The notes beneath the pieces were generated by a model. That model worked only from the letters and a program-made list of their open reading frames with translations. It was not told where the DNA came from and did not search any database. From positions 806,001-870,000 of the forward strand of contig JBBMOL010000021.1 in NCBI GenBank assembly GCA_037954665.1: 64,000 nucleotides of DNA. Reading direction: 5' to 3'. A program made the translations under genes and the position numbers. This document shows positions 12,011-24,780 of this stretch, piece after piece; the stretch's first letter is position 1, and every line of letters begins with the position of its first letter. Source of the stretch: Laguncularia racemosa (Eukaryota > Streptophyta > Magnoliopsida > Myrtales > Combretaceae).

Positions 12011-14037
12011 ATGGAGAATGGTCACATTAACAACGTTAGTGGTGACAAGAGTCATTCAAAAGGTGCTCTTATTGTCCTAGAAGGATTACACCGTAGTGGG
12101 AAGACTTCACAATCAAGTAGATTGCTTTCATACCTTGTGGGAAAGGGGAATCCAGTTGAGCTATGGCGATTTCCTGACAGAACGACAAGTGTTGGCCAAA
12201 TGATATCTTCTTATCTTTCCAACAAATCGCAGATAGATGATTGTACCATACATCTCCTTTTCAGCGCAAATAGATGGGAGAAGAGGTGTGTGCTTCTGTA
12301 TATATTGCTCTACTACATCATGCTTGAATATGTAGCTCCATCTATTTTGTAAGTTATATAGCTTTCCAATAAGCTAGTAGTACTTCTGTTGGCATTGAGT
12401 GCATCTCAGGGAAAACAAACCAGTTCTATGTATTAGACTTTTCTAACCACAGTTTCTTTGCAAGATATATGCTGTGGTTAAGATGATCTACTAGTCTAGA
12501 GTAAATAATAAATATAAGCCTTCACATATTTTCTTGCATATGCAACTGAAGTGATCCATTATTATTTTCGGTAGAAATGATGAAGTTCAGATTGAATTCA
12601 ACGTGATGCAGCTACTAAATCCTGTTTGCTTAGCCAACTGTGGCCATCTTAAGTTTTCTAGTTGAACTTTAGCATAATATTGTTGAGAAGAGTAGCGGTG
12701 GAGTTTGTTTGAGTGATTCTGCCCTTTGTGAATCTGAGAAGTAGGTAAATGACTGCATGGATATTCATATAAGAACCTTTGTGCACGTGTATGGAACATG
12801 TGGCACCATCAGTTTTTACTGAATTTTTCTGATTCAGAGATTGAGTTATTGTCTCCTAGAAAAATCAGAATGTGAGAGATGTGCAAGCTGTGGCAGGAAA
12901 ATGTTGCTGTTTTAAAATCTTGATAAATCTGTCATCCATGATCCATTGCATCATTGATTAGCAGTGGACAAGAAGGTGTTGAGACTAGAGTTCATCTTGA
13001 GATCTCCACTAAGAGACTACTGCATTTGTAGAGCTTTGATGGAACAAAAGCTGAAGAAGGGCACTTCCCTCATTGTTGACCGTTATTCATACTCTGGGGT
13101 TGCCTTTTCACATGCTAAAGGACTTGATATTGACTGGTGTAAGGTGAGAATATGTTGAAACCATATCTTTAGAAAAGCAAGTTTACTTATTTTCTGTTCT
13201 GATTAAAACTCCTTTGCAGGCTCCTGAAATTGGGCTACTGGTGCCAGATCTAGTCATCTATCTTGACATATCACCAGAGGCAAGTTACTTTTTTACTTTT
13301 CTTGAATATGCGATACTGTTTCAGCAAATTGCTAGTCGCAAAGGAGTCTAGCTGCTTGTGCTTTTCTCAAAATATTGTATAAGGTGGAAAATAGAAGTAT
13401 GATACTGGCATAATGAAAATTCATATTAATGAGGGCATCTTTGTTCCTCTTTCTTTAAATTGTAACGTCATTTTTAGAATTTTCAGAAAGCTGCCGAAAG
13501 GGGTTGGCTATGGGGGTGAGAGATATGAGCACCTGGAATTTCAGAAAAGAGTTTCTGAATGCTATAAGGTTCTCCGTGATCCGTCATGGAAGGTATTCTA
13601 TTTTCATATTGATCATCTTTCCCTATTCAATATAGAGCTGTGTGAGTGCTAGATTGCTCAATAGATGTCACTGCATTCATTACTTGCCATGCCTCCATTT
13701 TGCTCTTTTGGTAACTTGAACTTAATATCTGCATGGTGGCATCTGTTGATTTCTTCAAAATTTGAATCCATCACATGGTTTATTGTATTTGAGCAAAATT
13801 GTGCGCATTTTGCAAAGATGGTTTTGTTCGAAAGCTATTCATTGTTGTTCTATCCTTTCACTTGCTCAGTATGTGGCTTGCTATTTATTACAAATTTAAG
13901 ATGAGAATTTGCTTTTTCAGATAGTAGATGCACTACTGCCCATGGAAGAGATCGAAAAACAGTTACAGGAGATCGTATCGGAATGTTTTATGACATGCCA
14001 AGGAGGAAAGCCTCTTTCCCTTCTTTGGCTCTGTTAG
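12011..14037 (+). CDS. Thymidylate kinase (dTMP kinase), five coding exons, possibly defective
   Basis: The enzyme phosphorylates dTMP to dTDP for DNA synthesis. Coding exons: 12011-12285, 13032-13143, 13220-13279, 13491-13592 and 13921-14037, giving 221 residues, close to the usual 210-230. The P-loop is GLHRSGKT (residues 25-32), followed by FPDRTT (54-59), the DRY motif (108-110), LVPDLVIYLDISPE (136-149), the lid segment GYGGERYE (155-162) and a C-terminal helix ending at TAG. Phases agree at all other junctions, but three points are odd. Intron 3 starts with GC, not GT. The natural acceptor at 13486 makes exon 4 run into a stop because of one extra T at 13504/13505. Only an acceptor four bases further on (after 13490) keeps the frame, replacing the expected lid start. 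The P-loop aspartate, which contacts dTMP in known enzymes, is His27. The family is certain. Activity is doubtful. Confidence 0.85.
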
Positions 14038-14848
14038 TTCTTCAGGGATGGGCTGCTCCTGTTCCGAATGTTGTGGTTCACTGATTTTGTATTTTATTTT
14101 ACTCCAAAGCATTATACTTGCATGAACTTTAATAATTTTATGTGTGAATAGGTATGTTTTTAATTTTTCCCTATTAAAGTTATATGTTTATCATGGTTAT
14201 ATAAAATTTGTTGTCCGAAAATAGTTTTTCCAAGTTCCTTGGCAGTTGATTCCACAAGGAAAGCATGATTAGTAATATGTTGATTTTACCATTGTTACTA
14301 AAATGGGTAATTACTGATTTTTTCTCGGTATTTACCATGTTAAGCATGCTTGATTTACTCTCACTTCTGTATCTACATAATTTTTTGTAATCTAGGTATT
14401 TCATTGTATCTGGATTTGTCTGCACTCTTGTGGTTTTCTATATACTTTCTCACTTCATACAGTTATTGATTTGACGAAAAAAATGGGGACTCATTTCCCC
14501 AACTTGGTTTGGCAACTCTAGTCATGGATGATTAGGGTTGGCCACTCTGTACTTTATAGCATTCTTTTTCGAATTGCAACAATCGTGTATGTGGAAAATA
14601 ATAAATATAATCAGAGAAGCAAATTATTCAACATTAATTCACTGTGGTAGCATCTAGTTTTACATTTTCAAGGGATTTAAGGAAGTGGTACCCTCTCGAA
14701 ATGGAAAGCTAATTCCTCATATTAAGCTTTTATGAAATCTAGAGTTGTGCTCATATCTAGGATATCACGTACATATCAGAAAACTAGACGATCACATGGT
14801 CATCTTACTTTGCAATTAATGATGCCACTAAGTTTCGAAGTTCTCTTA
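14038..14848 (+). other. 3' flank of the thymidylate kinase
   Basis: AT-rich non-coding sequence. Probable 3' UTR and polyadenylation region just after the stop (TTTTATTTTACTCC near 14090). No other gene recognised. Confidence 0.4.
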
Positions 14849-15088
14849 TTTTACATGATCGAATTTGCCATTTAGTAATAGGGTGATTTAGGGTATTATC
14901 TTCTTTCTCAAACTTTTGCCCTTTGTTTGCTTTCCTATTGAATTTATCTTTGTTTTAAATGTGTTAGGGATATTTAGAGAGAATTCTAGATCTCATAAGA
15001 TGGATAATTAGGATAAAATTCTAGAATAATTATTTCAATGGAAAACAAAGTCTTGTGATTACATCACTCCAAGGGTAGATACCATGTA
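14849..15088 (-). repeat. 3' LTR of the outer gypsy element
   Basis: Aligns end to end with 28522-28759. Shared words include GTGATTTAGGGTATTAT, AAATGTGTTAGGGATA and AACAAAGTCTTG. Edges are TT...TA here, against TG...CA in the partner. Confidence 0.7.
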
Positions 15089-15321
15089 GTTTTTTACATC
15101 TCATAACATAAAAATAGATACCTTACATGCAAAGCTTGCTCAACAACTTCTAATTTAGCTTTATGTAGACAGTAAATACTAGAAGGTTAGGTAGTGAATA
15201 GTTATATACAATCTCAAATGGAGTTGCCTTTCATGTGGTATGATACTTGGTATTGTAATAGCACCTTGCTTATGAAATCTACTCCACCCATTTTTCTAGT
15301 TTTTCACTTGTGAAACACTAA

Positions 15322-16087
15322 CGGCTCATTTACTTTGTTGAATAAAATAAGGTTAGAATGGAATAGCTATTATTGGGGAATAACTATTATGGTAAATTGA
15401 TATGATGCTGTTTACTTGGATGTAATAGAATAGGGATTACATTGTTTACTTGAGGGAATAAGGAGAGGAATAAGGGTAGAATAAAGGATGGGGGCATATC
15501 TACGGTCAAGATTGGCGACGATAGGGGTAGATCCACGATCGAAGGGCTAAATAGAAGCAGTTATGATGGAGCCGACAATGACCATAGCGAGGGACAATCG
15601 GGATTGGCAATGACGAGTGAAATGAGGAATAATGCACGAGGTTTGGCGGTAGATCTATGATGTCAAGGGACGAATGACGCTGATGGCAGATGCGCGAGGA
15701 TGAGGACGATGGCAGATGCATGATCGAGGTCGCATGAGGACCAATGTTAGATCCACGACAACGAAGGACGAGCGAGGTTGCACGAGGATGATGACGATGG
15801 CTGACCATAATGAGGATGACAACAATGGTTGACAACAATGATGGTAGATGCACGACTGAGGTTGCACGAGGATCAATGTTTCCACCGGCAATAGGCCAAT
15901 TGACGTTCAAATCGACGATTGAAGGCTGATGATGAATAGCATCGAATTGCTATTACGAAGAATGGGGGAGGGAATGGCGATTCGGGATTTTGTGGAATTG
16001 CGATTCCGTGAAGTAAACAACATAATAACCATTCCACACGTAATAGATCCATAATGGAATAGCTATTACGCTCAAATAAATGTGTCG
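15322..16087. mobile_element. PIF/Harbinger-like non-autonomous element
   Basis: The ends CGGCTCATTTACTTTG and (reverse complement of the right end) CGACACATTTATTTGAG are inverted copies, and both ends are flanked by TAA (15319-15321 and 16088-16090). That 3 bp duplication is the PIF/Harbinger hallmark. Inner inverted words GGAATAGCTATT occur near both ends. No transposase is encoded. The centre (15480-15930) is a GC-rich, repeat-bearing block. Confidence 0.6.
15480..15930. repeat. GC-rich degenerate minisatellite inside the Harbinger-like element
   Basis: Words such as GATGACGATGGC, GAGGTTGCACGAGGAT and TAGATCCACGA recur irregularly. Two overlapping reverse frames of 134 and 78 codons are open only because of repeat composition and show no known domain. 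Confidence 0.5.
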
Positions 16088-16129
16088 TAAAGATACATTT
16101 CTTTTGTATGTTTTAAAACTTTTGATTGG

Positions 16130-16600
16130 CCATCACTTCATGGGTGATATGTTGAGGAAAAAGCTAGCTTAGTTCTTGACAACTTAAATAATTTTTTCCA
16201 AAATGTGCTAGTAAAAGTCACATCATTGTCACTTACTGTTGATTTGGGAAAATCATGCAATTTGAAAATATTATCAAAGAACGATTTTGCTATTGTTATT
16301 GTTGAATAAGGATGGCTTGTTGGAACAAAATGAGCATATGTCGAAAATTTATCAACTATTACCAACAATACTGATTTCCATGAGACACTAGTGAGCCTCC
16401 TATTAAAAACCATAGAAATATTTGACCAAATATGATTGGGTACTTGGAGCGGTTGTAGTAGCCCTTGGTAGCAAATGTTGGGCTTTATTGTGTTGACATG
16501 TCGGACAAGCTTCGCTTGACTTGTTGCTTTAATCCCTTCCAATAACATTCATAGGTAATCTTATACACCATCTTCTCATATTCTTCATGAAGGTTATTGT
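16130..16600 (-). pseudogene. Integrase remnant of the outer gypsy element
   Basis: Reverse-strand reading shows a YWKGLKQ-like integrase entry near 16530, then a core with VIVDKFSTYAHFVP, which carries the first catalytic aspartate, and VSDNDVTFTSTFWK, which carries the second. It ends in SSTYHP at 16138. A frameshift separates the N-terminal piece from the core. Similarity stops near 16600, where an insertion appears to begin. Confidence 0.7.
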
Positions 16601-18490
16601 GAAACACATGAAATAAAGGAAAATAATATGTTTTAAAAGAAAGGGCATTACGGTAATTAAGTTTTTAGTGTGGGAATAATTTTTGAAATTATTCAAACCC
16701 ATTATCTCCTTAGCCTTAAATTGCCTTTTCTTTTCCTCTATTTTCTTTCTTTCCCTACCTTTCTCACATTGGTTTTCCTCTAACAAAACCTCATCTCTTA
16801 TCCTATATGATCAATGCTTTTTTACAAGATGAGAACAACCAACATTTCGTTCTGTGTGCTTTTTCTTCTTATGGATACACTTAACGAACAACCAACATTT
16901 TGTTCCATATGCTTTTTCTTCTTATAGATACATTTCTAGAGCTGTAGAGTTGAATAATGTGCCAGTGCTTGAAGAGTAAGGTTTCAATCCTTGGATCTTA
17001 GGAACTTTGATTTGATAAGTCAAGGTTTTTTGTATAAAACATGCAAATTGTATGTTGAATAATCCATGTACATCAAATTTGGAAAAGAATTTTGAAATTC
17101 GTGCATAAACACAAAAGTTATGGAGTATATGAGCACAAATGGCTATATTGGTACTCGTGTAGTCTAGGTACACACACAATCGAAGGAAACACAGATGTGT
17201 AGCTTTTAATAGGATAAAGTTTTCTTTGGCCAAGAGTTACATGAGGAGAAACACGACTGTGTTTCCCACTCGTGTACATCTACATGCTTTTAAACATGCC
17301 CTTTATTTTTTCTAGGAAGATACTTGGGGAACATGCCTGTGTTGTTTTTGGTGTATCCCTTATATTTGTTAAAATGATGTTTTTCATTTATCTTTCTATT
17401 TCCAACATTTTTGCAAGCATTCAAATGAGTACAAATAATTAGTTTAGCATTAGCCATGGTTTCTAAACAAGTGTTAACATGATATTATATCAGAATTGGA
17501 GTTGAGAATCAAAGACTATATAGATAGTTGGTCAGGTTCATGTTTATTGTATTTTTTGTTTGTGTGTTAAATAGTAACTAAATGAACTTAATGATTATAT
17601 AACTAATAGCTTATTTGCTGTTTGTGCATGACTTGGCTTATGGGCTAGAGGTGGTAGAACCCTTAGGGCACTTGTTGATCGATATGCGACGGTATCTCCT
17701 ATGGAGTTGTATATCAATATAATTCAGGTAGATTTAGAGGTATTGGGATCAGAGGTTGTAGTTTCCAACCTATACACACACACAAACACTATTGAATGTG
17801 ATAGGGGTCATGAGTACATTTATGTTGATTGACTGACTAAATTAAATATAAGTAAATTGATTGTTTGTGCTTGCTTGTCACATTAAATGTAAGTTGCTTG
17901 AGATTTGTTTAGCATACGCATGTATATGTAGTATTCACATACTCAAATTAGGCTCACTTTTTAATTTTTATAGCTATAGAAATGTATGATGAGTATGTCA
18001 ACTATGATGAGCCATGAGATATTTATTACTATTACCACTACTAGGATGGGGAGAGCGGTGACTTCTATTACTATTATGATGATGAACAATAATGATAAGT
18101 TTGAAGTTAGTTGATGAACTTATCAATAGTCGGTTATGGGGATTATAGATTTGTTCTTATATTCTTAGTTGTCATAATTTGTTTTGTTACGGAGATAAAC
18201 TTTAGTGAATCTTTTTTTGAGAATTTTTTATATAATTTGACAAATGTAGTTGGAGCTAGACTCCATTTTATTTTTCCAAGTTATACTATGGTTGGAATGA
18301 CTTGCCTATGAGTCATTCATGTTAAAGTATGGAGATGTTGATATTGTGTTTATGATTTTAGTTTAAGTAGGTGTTCTTTGGAGATTGTAATTGTTTAGTT
18401 TAGCTTTTGCTTATTATTAGTTAGTAAGGACACGTGATGGGTTGTAATGTTTTAAGTTCTAGGATCTTATAGTCATGCATGGCCTTTAAA
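16600..18490 (+). mobile_element. Probable further LTR-element fragment inserted between integrase and RNase H
   Basis: This block separates two parts of one polyprotein and shows no similarity to it. It contains an LTR-like stretch with ACACGACTGTGTTTCCC and CTCGTGTACATC words (about 17120-17340), and at about 17487-17505 a degenerate plus-strand primer-binding-like site (TATCAGAATTGGAG). The rest is AT-rich with no clear domain. Both edges are approximate, and no partner LTR or target duplication was identified. Confidence 0.4.
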
Positions 18491-18559
18491 ACAACTTGAC
18501 AAAGGATTGAATTTAAGTATAAATAGACTTTGTTAAGAAATAATATTAACTACTATTTA

Positions 18560-19700
18560 ATAGTCCAATTAGTCCCTAGTTTTCTTGTCCATACCTACTG
18601 CATGAGTTGTTGCAAATGAGGTTTTTGTTATTTCTCTTCTTTGATTTGATTGAAGGAAATTGCAAATTTCTGGCTGGTCTTGGTTAGACTGGTATTCTAT
18701 CTCAAAGTTAAACCTAAGAAGCTTGCTTACCCAATGTCGTTGTGGGGATGTAGTTGCCCTTTGCTCTAATAGTAATTTTAGACTGTAATGATTAGTCTTT
18801 ACTACAAATTTCCTTCCCCATAAATAAGCTCTCCAATGTCTCATAGCCTTAGCCAACCCCATTAATTCCTTTTCATATGCAACTAATTTCATGTTTCTTT
18901 GTATAAAGGGTCTACTGAAATAAGATATTGGTTTCCTTTACGATTGCAATATCATTACCATTCCTAAATCGAGGGCATCACATTCAACAACAAAAATCTA
19001 TGTAAAGTCTAGCAATGCTAGCACCTTAGCCTCAATCATGACTTTTTTCAATTTTTCAAAAGCTTTCTCCATTGACTTCGTCCATTTGAAACCATTCTTT
19101 TGGAGCATTTGGGTTAAGGGCTTGGGAATCTGACCATAATCCTTCGATAATATCCCATCAAACCTAAAAATCCTTTAAGGGTTGTAATATTCCTTAATTT
19201 AGGCCAATGTAACATGGCTTCAATTTTTTATGGCCCCACTTTAACTCATGAAATAATGTGGTCTAAATAGACGACCTAACTTCAGCAAAGTGACACTTCG
19301 ATTTTTTAAGAAAAAGTTGTTTTCTTGTAATAAGGAGAGCACCTTATTCAAGTTTTGTAAAATTAATATGTTAAAGAAAACCTATACATAGCTTCTCAAA
19401 ACTCCCTAAACACTCATTCATTAGAGCTTGAAATGTTAAAGGCATATTTGTGAGGCCAAATAGCATAACTAGAGACTTGAAGTAACTATGATGCATTTGA
19501 AAGATTGTTTTCTCCATGTCGGTAGCATGCATACAAACTTAATGATAGCTCGAACTAAGATCCAGTTTAACATAATATTTGTATCCATGTAGTTTTTCTA
19601 ATAATTCTTTTAAAACCAAAATAAAAAATTTATCCTTAGTTGTCTTTTTATTAAGGGCTCGATAATCTACACAAAATCTCTGTCTTATTTGCTTTTTGAA
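18560..19700 (-). pseudogene. Reverse transcriptase and RNase H remnant of the outer gypsy element
   Basis: The reverse strand at 18569-18892 reads through an RNase H domain: YEKELMGLAKAMRHWRAYL, then NHYSLKLLLEQRATT, then a KLLRFNFEIEYQ stretch. Sequence to 19.7 kb continues into decayed RT with several frameshifts and stops. Order and strand agree with gag/protease to the right and integrase to the left. Confidence 0.65.
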
Positions 19701-20968
19701 ACAACAGCACAACTGAAGAAAAGGGAGATTAGCTTGGGCAAATTACTCCTTTCTAAAGCATCTCCTCATATTGCCTTACTATCTCATCTTTCTGGTGATG
19801 CAGTGTTCCTGGTTGGAGCTGGATACAGTGAATACATTGGCATTGTGGTGGTTGTCATTGTAAGGACTGAAAAATGTCCTCCAACTTCGTCAACAACACC
19901 CTATTATCCCTTTCACAATCAGCTTCTTGAATGGTAACGACATTACGGGATTCTTTGCTGTTTCATCCAGCCCCAGCGATATTACTTCTTCGTTTCCCAT
20001 TTTGAATTCATTCTTATCTTCACAAAGTCCCAAAAAATGGGTCTTAGGGACTTCAATCAATTCACTTCTAGCACCATATCCACTCAACATAAGGGTAGAG
20101 TATACAATTTCACCTTAAAGAACTATTTCTCAATTGTTAACTTAATGTTTCTACATATTCCTTTACTTTTAACATTGCCTCCATTTGTAACCACAACTTT
20201 CAGACCATCCCTCGGCTCCTCTATCAAACTCAACTCCGACACCACTACTCTGTCCACAAAACTACATGTGCTCCCTGAATCGATTAACATCAAAACTGTC
20301 CTCCCTTCAATTTGCCCTCACAACTTCATCGCTTATGCCTTGGCTAACCTGACTATAGCTTGTAATGAAATTTCCATCCCTTCCTTGTTGTCTTCCTCCT
20401 TTGACAAATTGGTTTGCCATCAATTTTTCATCCTTCCTCCTCACACAAGCCAAAATAATCTCTTGCATCGATGTCTTAAGGTGAACAATTCATCACAATT
20501 GAAACAAAGCCCCTTTGCTTTTCTTTTCTGCATCTCTACCTGGGTCAACTTCTTCATATAAAGCATCTTTGTTACACTTTGGCTTGAACTTGGTGTTTTC
20601 TTTAAATTGTCTACCCCTTCTTTCAACATTTGAGTCTTTCTCTCTAAGAGTTTAGTGAGACTCATGGATTGCATCAAGTCTTTGGGTTGATGTACTACCA
20701 CTTCTATTGTAATGTGATCTTTTATCTTGCTTATGAGTATATCAACCTCTTGTTTTGGTGTTAAGGTGTGGGCTTAAGTAGCCAACTATTTAAATCTTCT
20801 TTGGTAAGTCACCATAGAACCTACTTGCTTCAGTTTAGACAACTCCCTTAGTCGATTACTATGTGTTGGAGGTTCAAAACGTAGATTACACAATGTTTTA
20901 AATTCATCCTATCTTAGCCTTAGCCAATCTTGCTCCAATTTCAATAACTACACCTTTGCATCTCCTTT
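19700..20968 (-). pseudogene. Gag and protease remnant of the outer gypsy element (left part)
   Basis: At 20441-20701 an open reverse frame carries a zinc knuckle of the form CFNCDELFTLRHRC. About 180 bp further along the protein, near 20.28 kb, is the retropepsin active-site stretch LIDSGSTCSFVD. Gag is cut at 20968 by the inner LTR element and resumes at 28121. Forward-strand open frames here, including one of 174 codons at 20037-20561, are antisense shadows. Confidence 0.65.
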
Positions 20969-22352
20969 TGATGGTTCACTTTTCCAATTGTATCAAATTA
21001 TAAATTTATAAACCTAAAGAAATCTAACAACCTATTTAGGCAAGTGTACTTATCTAATATAGTATATATTGCAACGAGTGTTGTCCTTAAGGATTTTAAA
21101 AACAAGTACTAGTATTACCATTTTTCTGCTATTTAATCTAAATTTTAATGTAAGATTAATAAATTAAATTACTAATTAACTAATCTAATAACCCTAAGAT
21201 TAATTATAATCACTTTAATAAATGAATTCAATCACAAAACATACCATTTATCTTGATACACTCTAAACCCTAACTTTCTTATAATAATGTATTGATTAAC
21301 AATTTATTTATGCTTTGTACTGTAGGAATTCTCAATTGAATTAATTACTCCATCGAGTTAATTAATTAATAACCTTATATGGAATAGTGGAGACCTTTTT
21401 CCTCACTATCACCCTATAAGATTTCATTAAGTTCATAATTCCTAATTAAAGATTAAATCTTTGTGCAGAAAATTGAAGTTTTCCTACCTTTAGGTAAAAC
21501 ATGCAATCTTTCTATTCATGAAAATCTATCCTATTAGATGAAACCTTTCTTTATCTAACAAGAATCAGACATGCAATTAATTTGCACGTATAAATCTAAT
21601 CACACGATAATTAAAATACATGAATAGATACAAATGTATAAACTTTTCATTGATCAATATGTAATTCAATCACATGGTTTAGAGTTTCACAAGATACAAG
21701 GTAGATAAATCTACTCCTCCATGAAATTTATAGTAATCATGAAAAATCTAGAGGAGTAATAAGTAATTATGATGAAAAGAATAAACCCTTGTAGACTTTT
21801 TTGTAATTTTTGATGATGCCCCAACGATTTCTCTTTCCAGTTTTGTAATTTTACTCTTTTAGGGTTTTTAGAGTGGCTGTGAGAAAAACTAAATTCAAAT
21901 CTCTAATTTTTGTAATAAAGTGAGTATTTATAGTATAAGAAACAGGATAGCATGCACGGCCTTGTACACGCCCATGCTTGGGGTTGTGCATTCTAGAATT
22001 CATTCATTTTCTTCTCTAGGTAGATTTCTTCTTTCGGCACTACCCTCTACACAGCTTATGCAGCAGCCGAGGCACAATTTCACAATGCATTCTGATCACT
22101 TTTTGCTCTCCAGCACTAGTGTTAGCATGGGCATACTAAAGGTTATATACACATGAAAATCACTTTTTCTTATATTTTTGCCAGATTTCGCCTTGTTTTC
22201 GCTTGAACCTTCTTCAAATCCTTAAATTTCACTCTTTAATCCCTGAAATCAAATATTAGCACTTAAGTATCTTTTCTTGATAAATTCACACAAAATGCAT
22301 AAAAAATTATATTCAATAAATATTAAAAATAAGGTTCTTTTAATACTTATCA
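20969..22352 (-). repeat. 3' LTR of the inner element (1,384 bp)
   Basis: Pairs with 26665-28120. It has the same TGAT...ATCA ends and many identical blocks (for example GGATTTTAAAAACAAGTACT and AACTTTTCATT). It lacks one unit of a GC-rich repeat that the partner has, which explains most of the 72 bp length difference. Confidence 0.85.
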
Positions 22353-24440
22353 AACTTCATCACACTTAACTATTTACTTATCCTCAAGCAAACAAAAATA
22401 AGGACAAGAGAAAAACCCTATCATCAATTATACTCATTATAAAGTTTAATTTACAAGTAGCATTCTTTACTCAATTAATTCTTAGTGACTTGTTAGTGTT
22501 TATTGCTCAAACCTACCATAATTGTATGTATGCTTAACATACAATAATTAGACTTTTCAGATTAATCTAAGTAAGTTAAACCAATATCCTCGCTGTTTAG
22601 CAACATCTTTCAAAGTCACGAAGGAAATAACAAATTAAACAAATCCCAAGTTGCTCAGTTGCATTTCAATACTTACCAAAAAGTATCTAAAACATTCAAT
22701 TATTTTTCAAAGCATAACAACAAGAAGTGAAAGTATATGGCATCTATTATTCCCCTAGATTATTTTCCTTTTTCTTTCAAGTCTCTTCAATAGTTTTTTT
22801 TTTTTGATACAAAGGTATAGAACCAAGTAACTCTTGTAGTGAGCTTTAAGCCAATATTCCCGAGCTCATCACCTAAGTTAACAAATGTTATTCCCTTAAT
22901 GGAAGGCGTCCCTATGGGCTTACTTACTCAAGTTACAAGACTCAATAAACTTATCTTTTCTATATCCTTTAAAGTTATGGTAATTTCATCAATTGGTCGA
23001 TCTTAGGACAAACGACCTTAAATGACCAGGTTTTAAAGGAATCCCATCAAACCTCCATTACCTTAACATATAAGGACTCAATAATGATATTCATTATTTT
23101 CAAAGAGACTGTTTCAAAAAGAATTACCAAGTTAACAATTTCACCTACCCTTTTCACAAAAGGTTGAAAGAGCCTTCAAAATGATTGAATATTAAATATA
23201 CTAACTAGTTAGCTTAAAAACACAACTAATTCAATGGAAACTAAGGATTTCCATTTTCTTCATTACTCTAAATTCAACTATTAAACAACAAATAGATTTA
23301 CCCTACTTGCATCCTAAAACTTTAGTTAAGTATACTAAGCCCAACAATAGGTGATTAAGGCACAAAAAGTCACGGCTTTTAGATATGTGTGTACAAGAAT
23401 GCTACTTTTATATTTTAATGAGTACAATTTTGAGGTTTCCACTTTTCGATAATAGATAATCAAGATTAAAGTTCAATTGTAAACTTGTAACTGGGGGAAA
23501 TTTGATCAACAATAACATAAGATACATAAATAATTCAGAGCCTAATTTATTCTATCTTTATATCCCTTCCCTACACTTGTTTAAGACATTGTCCACAATG
23601 TCTTTCCAAAGCAAATACACATAGGAAAAAGAAAAGAGATAAGAGAAAAATTAAGAGATAAAAGAAGAAGGACACTAAGGACTTCCCCAGTTTTCATCAA
23701 TTGCGAGTTTGAAATCTAGAAAAACAAAAGTTGTGCACCATCGACCCTAAAAAAAAAAATGAAAACACAAAAACTAAAAAATGAAAACGGAAGTTAGCTT
23801 ATCCTAGTCTAGAGAATAAAAAATTCAGTAAATTAAGATAAAAAGTCTTCCTATAAGGGAGCTCAATTAGTTATAAATCATATGTGGAAAATAAAACAAA
23901 GGAGAAATAAAAGAAAGAATGAGGGGGGAAGGAAAACACAAATATATGTACATGGAAACTCTACCTTGGCTTTTACATGGTCATGCTCGAGACCATGCAG
24001 GACTCCAAAAAGTGTCCAGAAGCTTTTCTTCATGTGTGCACTACTTGTGCTTAAGGTTGTGCAAATGCTTAAAAGGTGTACATAAACCAAGTAAAAATCT
24101 CTAAGCTATTTGATCCATGTGATTGTTTAGTGTGCACCTTGACATAGGTGAAAGAGCATGAAAATGACTTACCGGGTACACTTGAGAAGTAAAGCTTGAA
24201 TTTTCTTACTTATCATTGATGCTTCCCCAAACTTAAGGATTAACTCTCATTCCCCTCAAGTAAGCTCACTTCCTCCCATACAATCTAAATTAGTCATGGG
24301 TTGTCTTTCAAGAAGCGCACTTTTTTAATGTCGTTAGCTTGACATCCTTCACTTTTTTCTCAGCTAAATATTTGGTAATTGGAGTATAGACTCCTCTTGA
24401 TATTCATGTTCTCTTTCATCTTCCATGTACAGCTTCAGTC
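22353..24440 (-). other. Non-coding 3' region of the inner element
   Basis: AT-rich sequence between the left LTR and the integrase tail with no coding domain recognised. At about 23940-24080 it carries a GC-richer stretch (ACATGGTCATGCTCGAG and similar) like the islands in the LTRs. Confidence 0.45.
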
Positions 24441-24780
24441 TATGGCCATTCGCTTTAAAATCATCATGCTCTAGCTATTCAAGCTTTACTGCGCCATGTG
24501 GGAAGACCTTAATTACAAAAGGACCAAACCATCTTGATTTCAATTTTTTGGGAAAAAGTTTCAACCGAGAATTAAACAAAAGCACTTAGTCCCCTTTCTG
24601 GAACTCCCTTGGATGGCGAATGTGCCTGTCATGGTAGTTCTTCGTCTTTTCCTTATATATCTTCATATTCTCATATGCTTGCCTTCTCCACTTATCTCTC
24701 TGAGATGTAACTTCTTCTATAGCATTAAGCTGCTTAGTGAATGCCTTAACCTTTGAGTTGTCCATGTCTTTCTCTTTTCC
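24440..24780 (-). pseudogene. Integrase C-terminal remnant of the inner element
   Basis: The reverse strand reads QAYENMKIYKEKTK, then HDRHIRHPREFQKGD, a stop, then VLLFNSRLKLFPKKLKSRW and GPFVIKVFPHGAVKLE. This is the typical end of Ty3/gypsy integrases. It follows almost directly on the end of protease, which shows a deletion of RT, RNase H and the integrase core. Confidence 0.7.

Noticed and set aside
15506..15910. Reverse open frames of 134 and 78 codons
   Set aside because: Lie in a GC-rich degenerate repeat; composition keeps the frames open and no motif is seen.
20037..20561. Forward open frame of 174 codons
   Set aside because: Antisense to the protease and gag of the outer gypsy element; no known domain in the forward reading.
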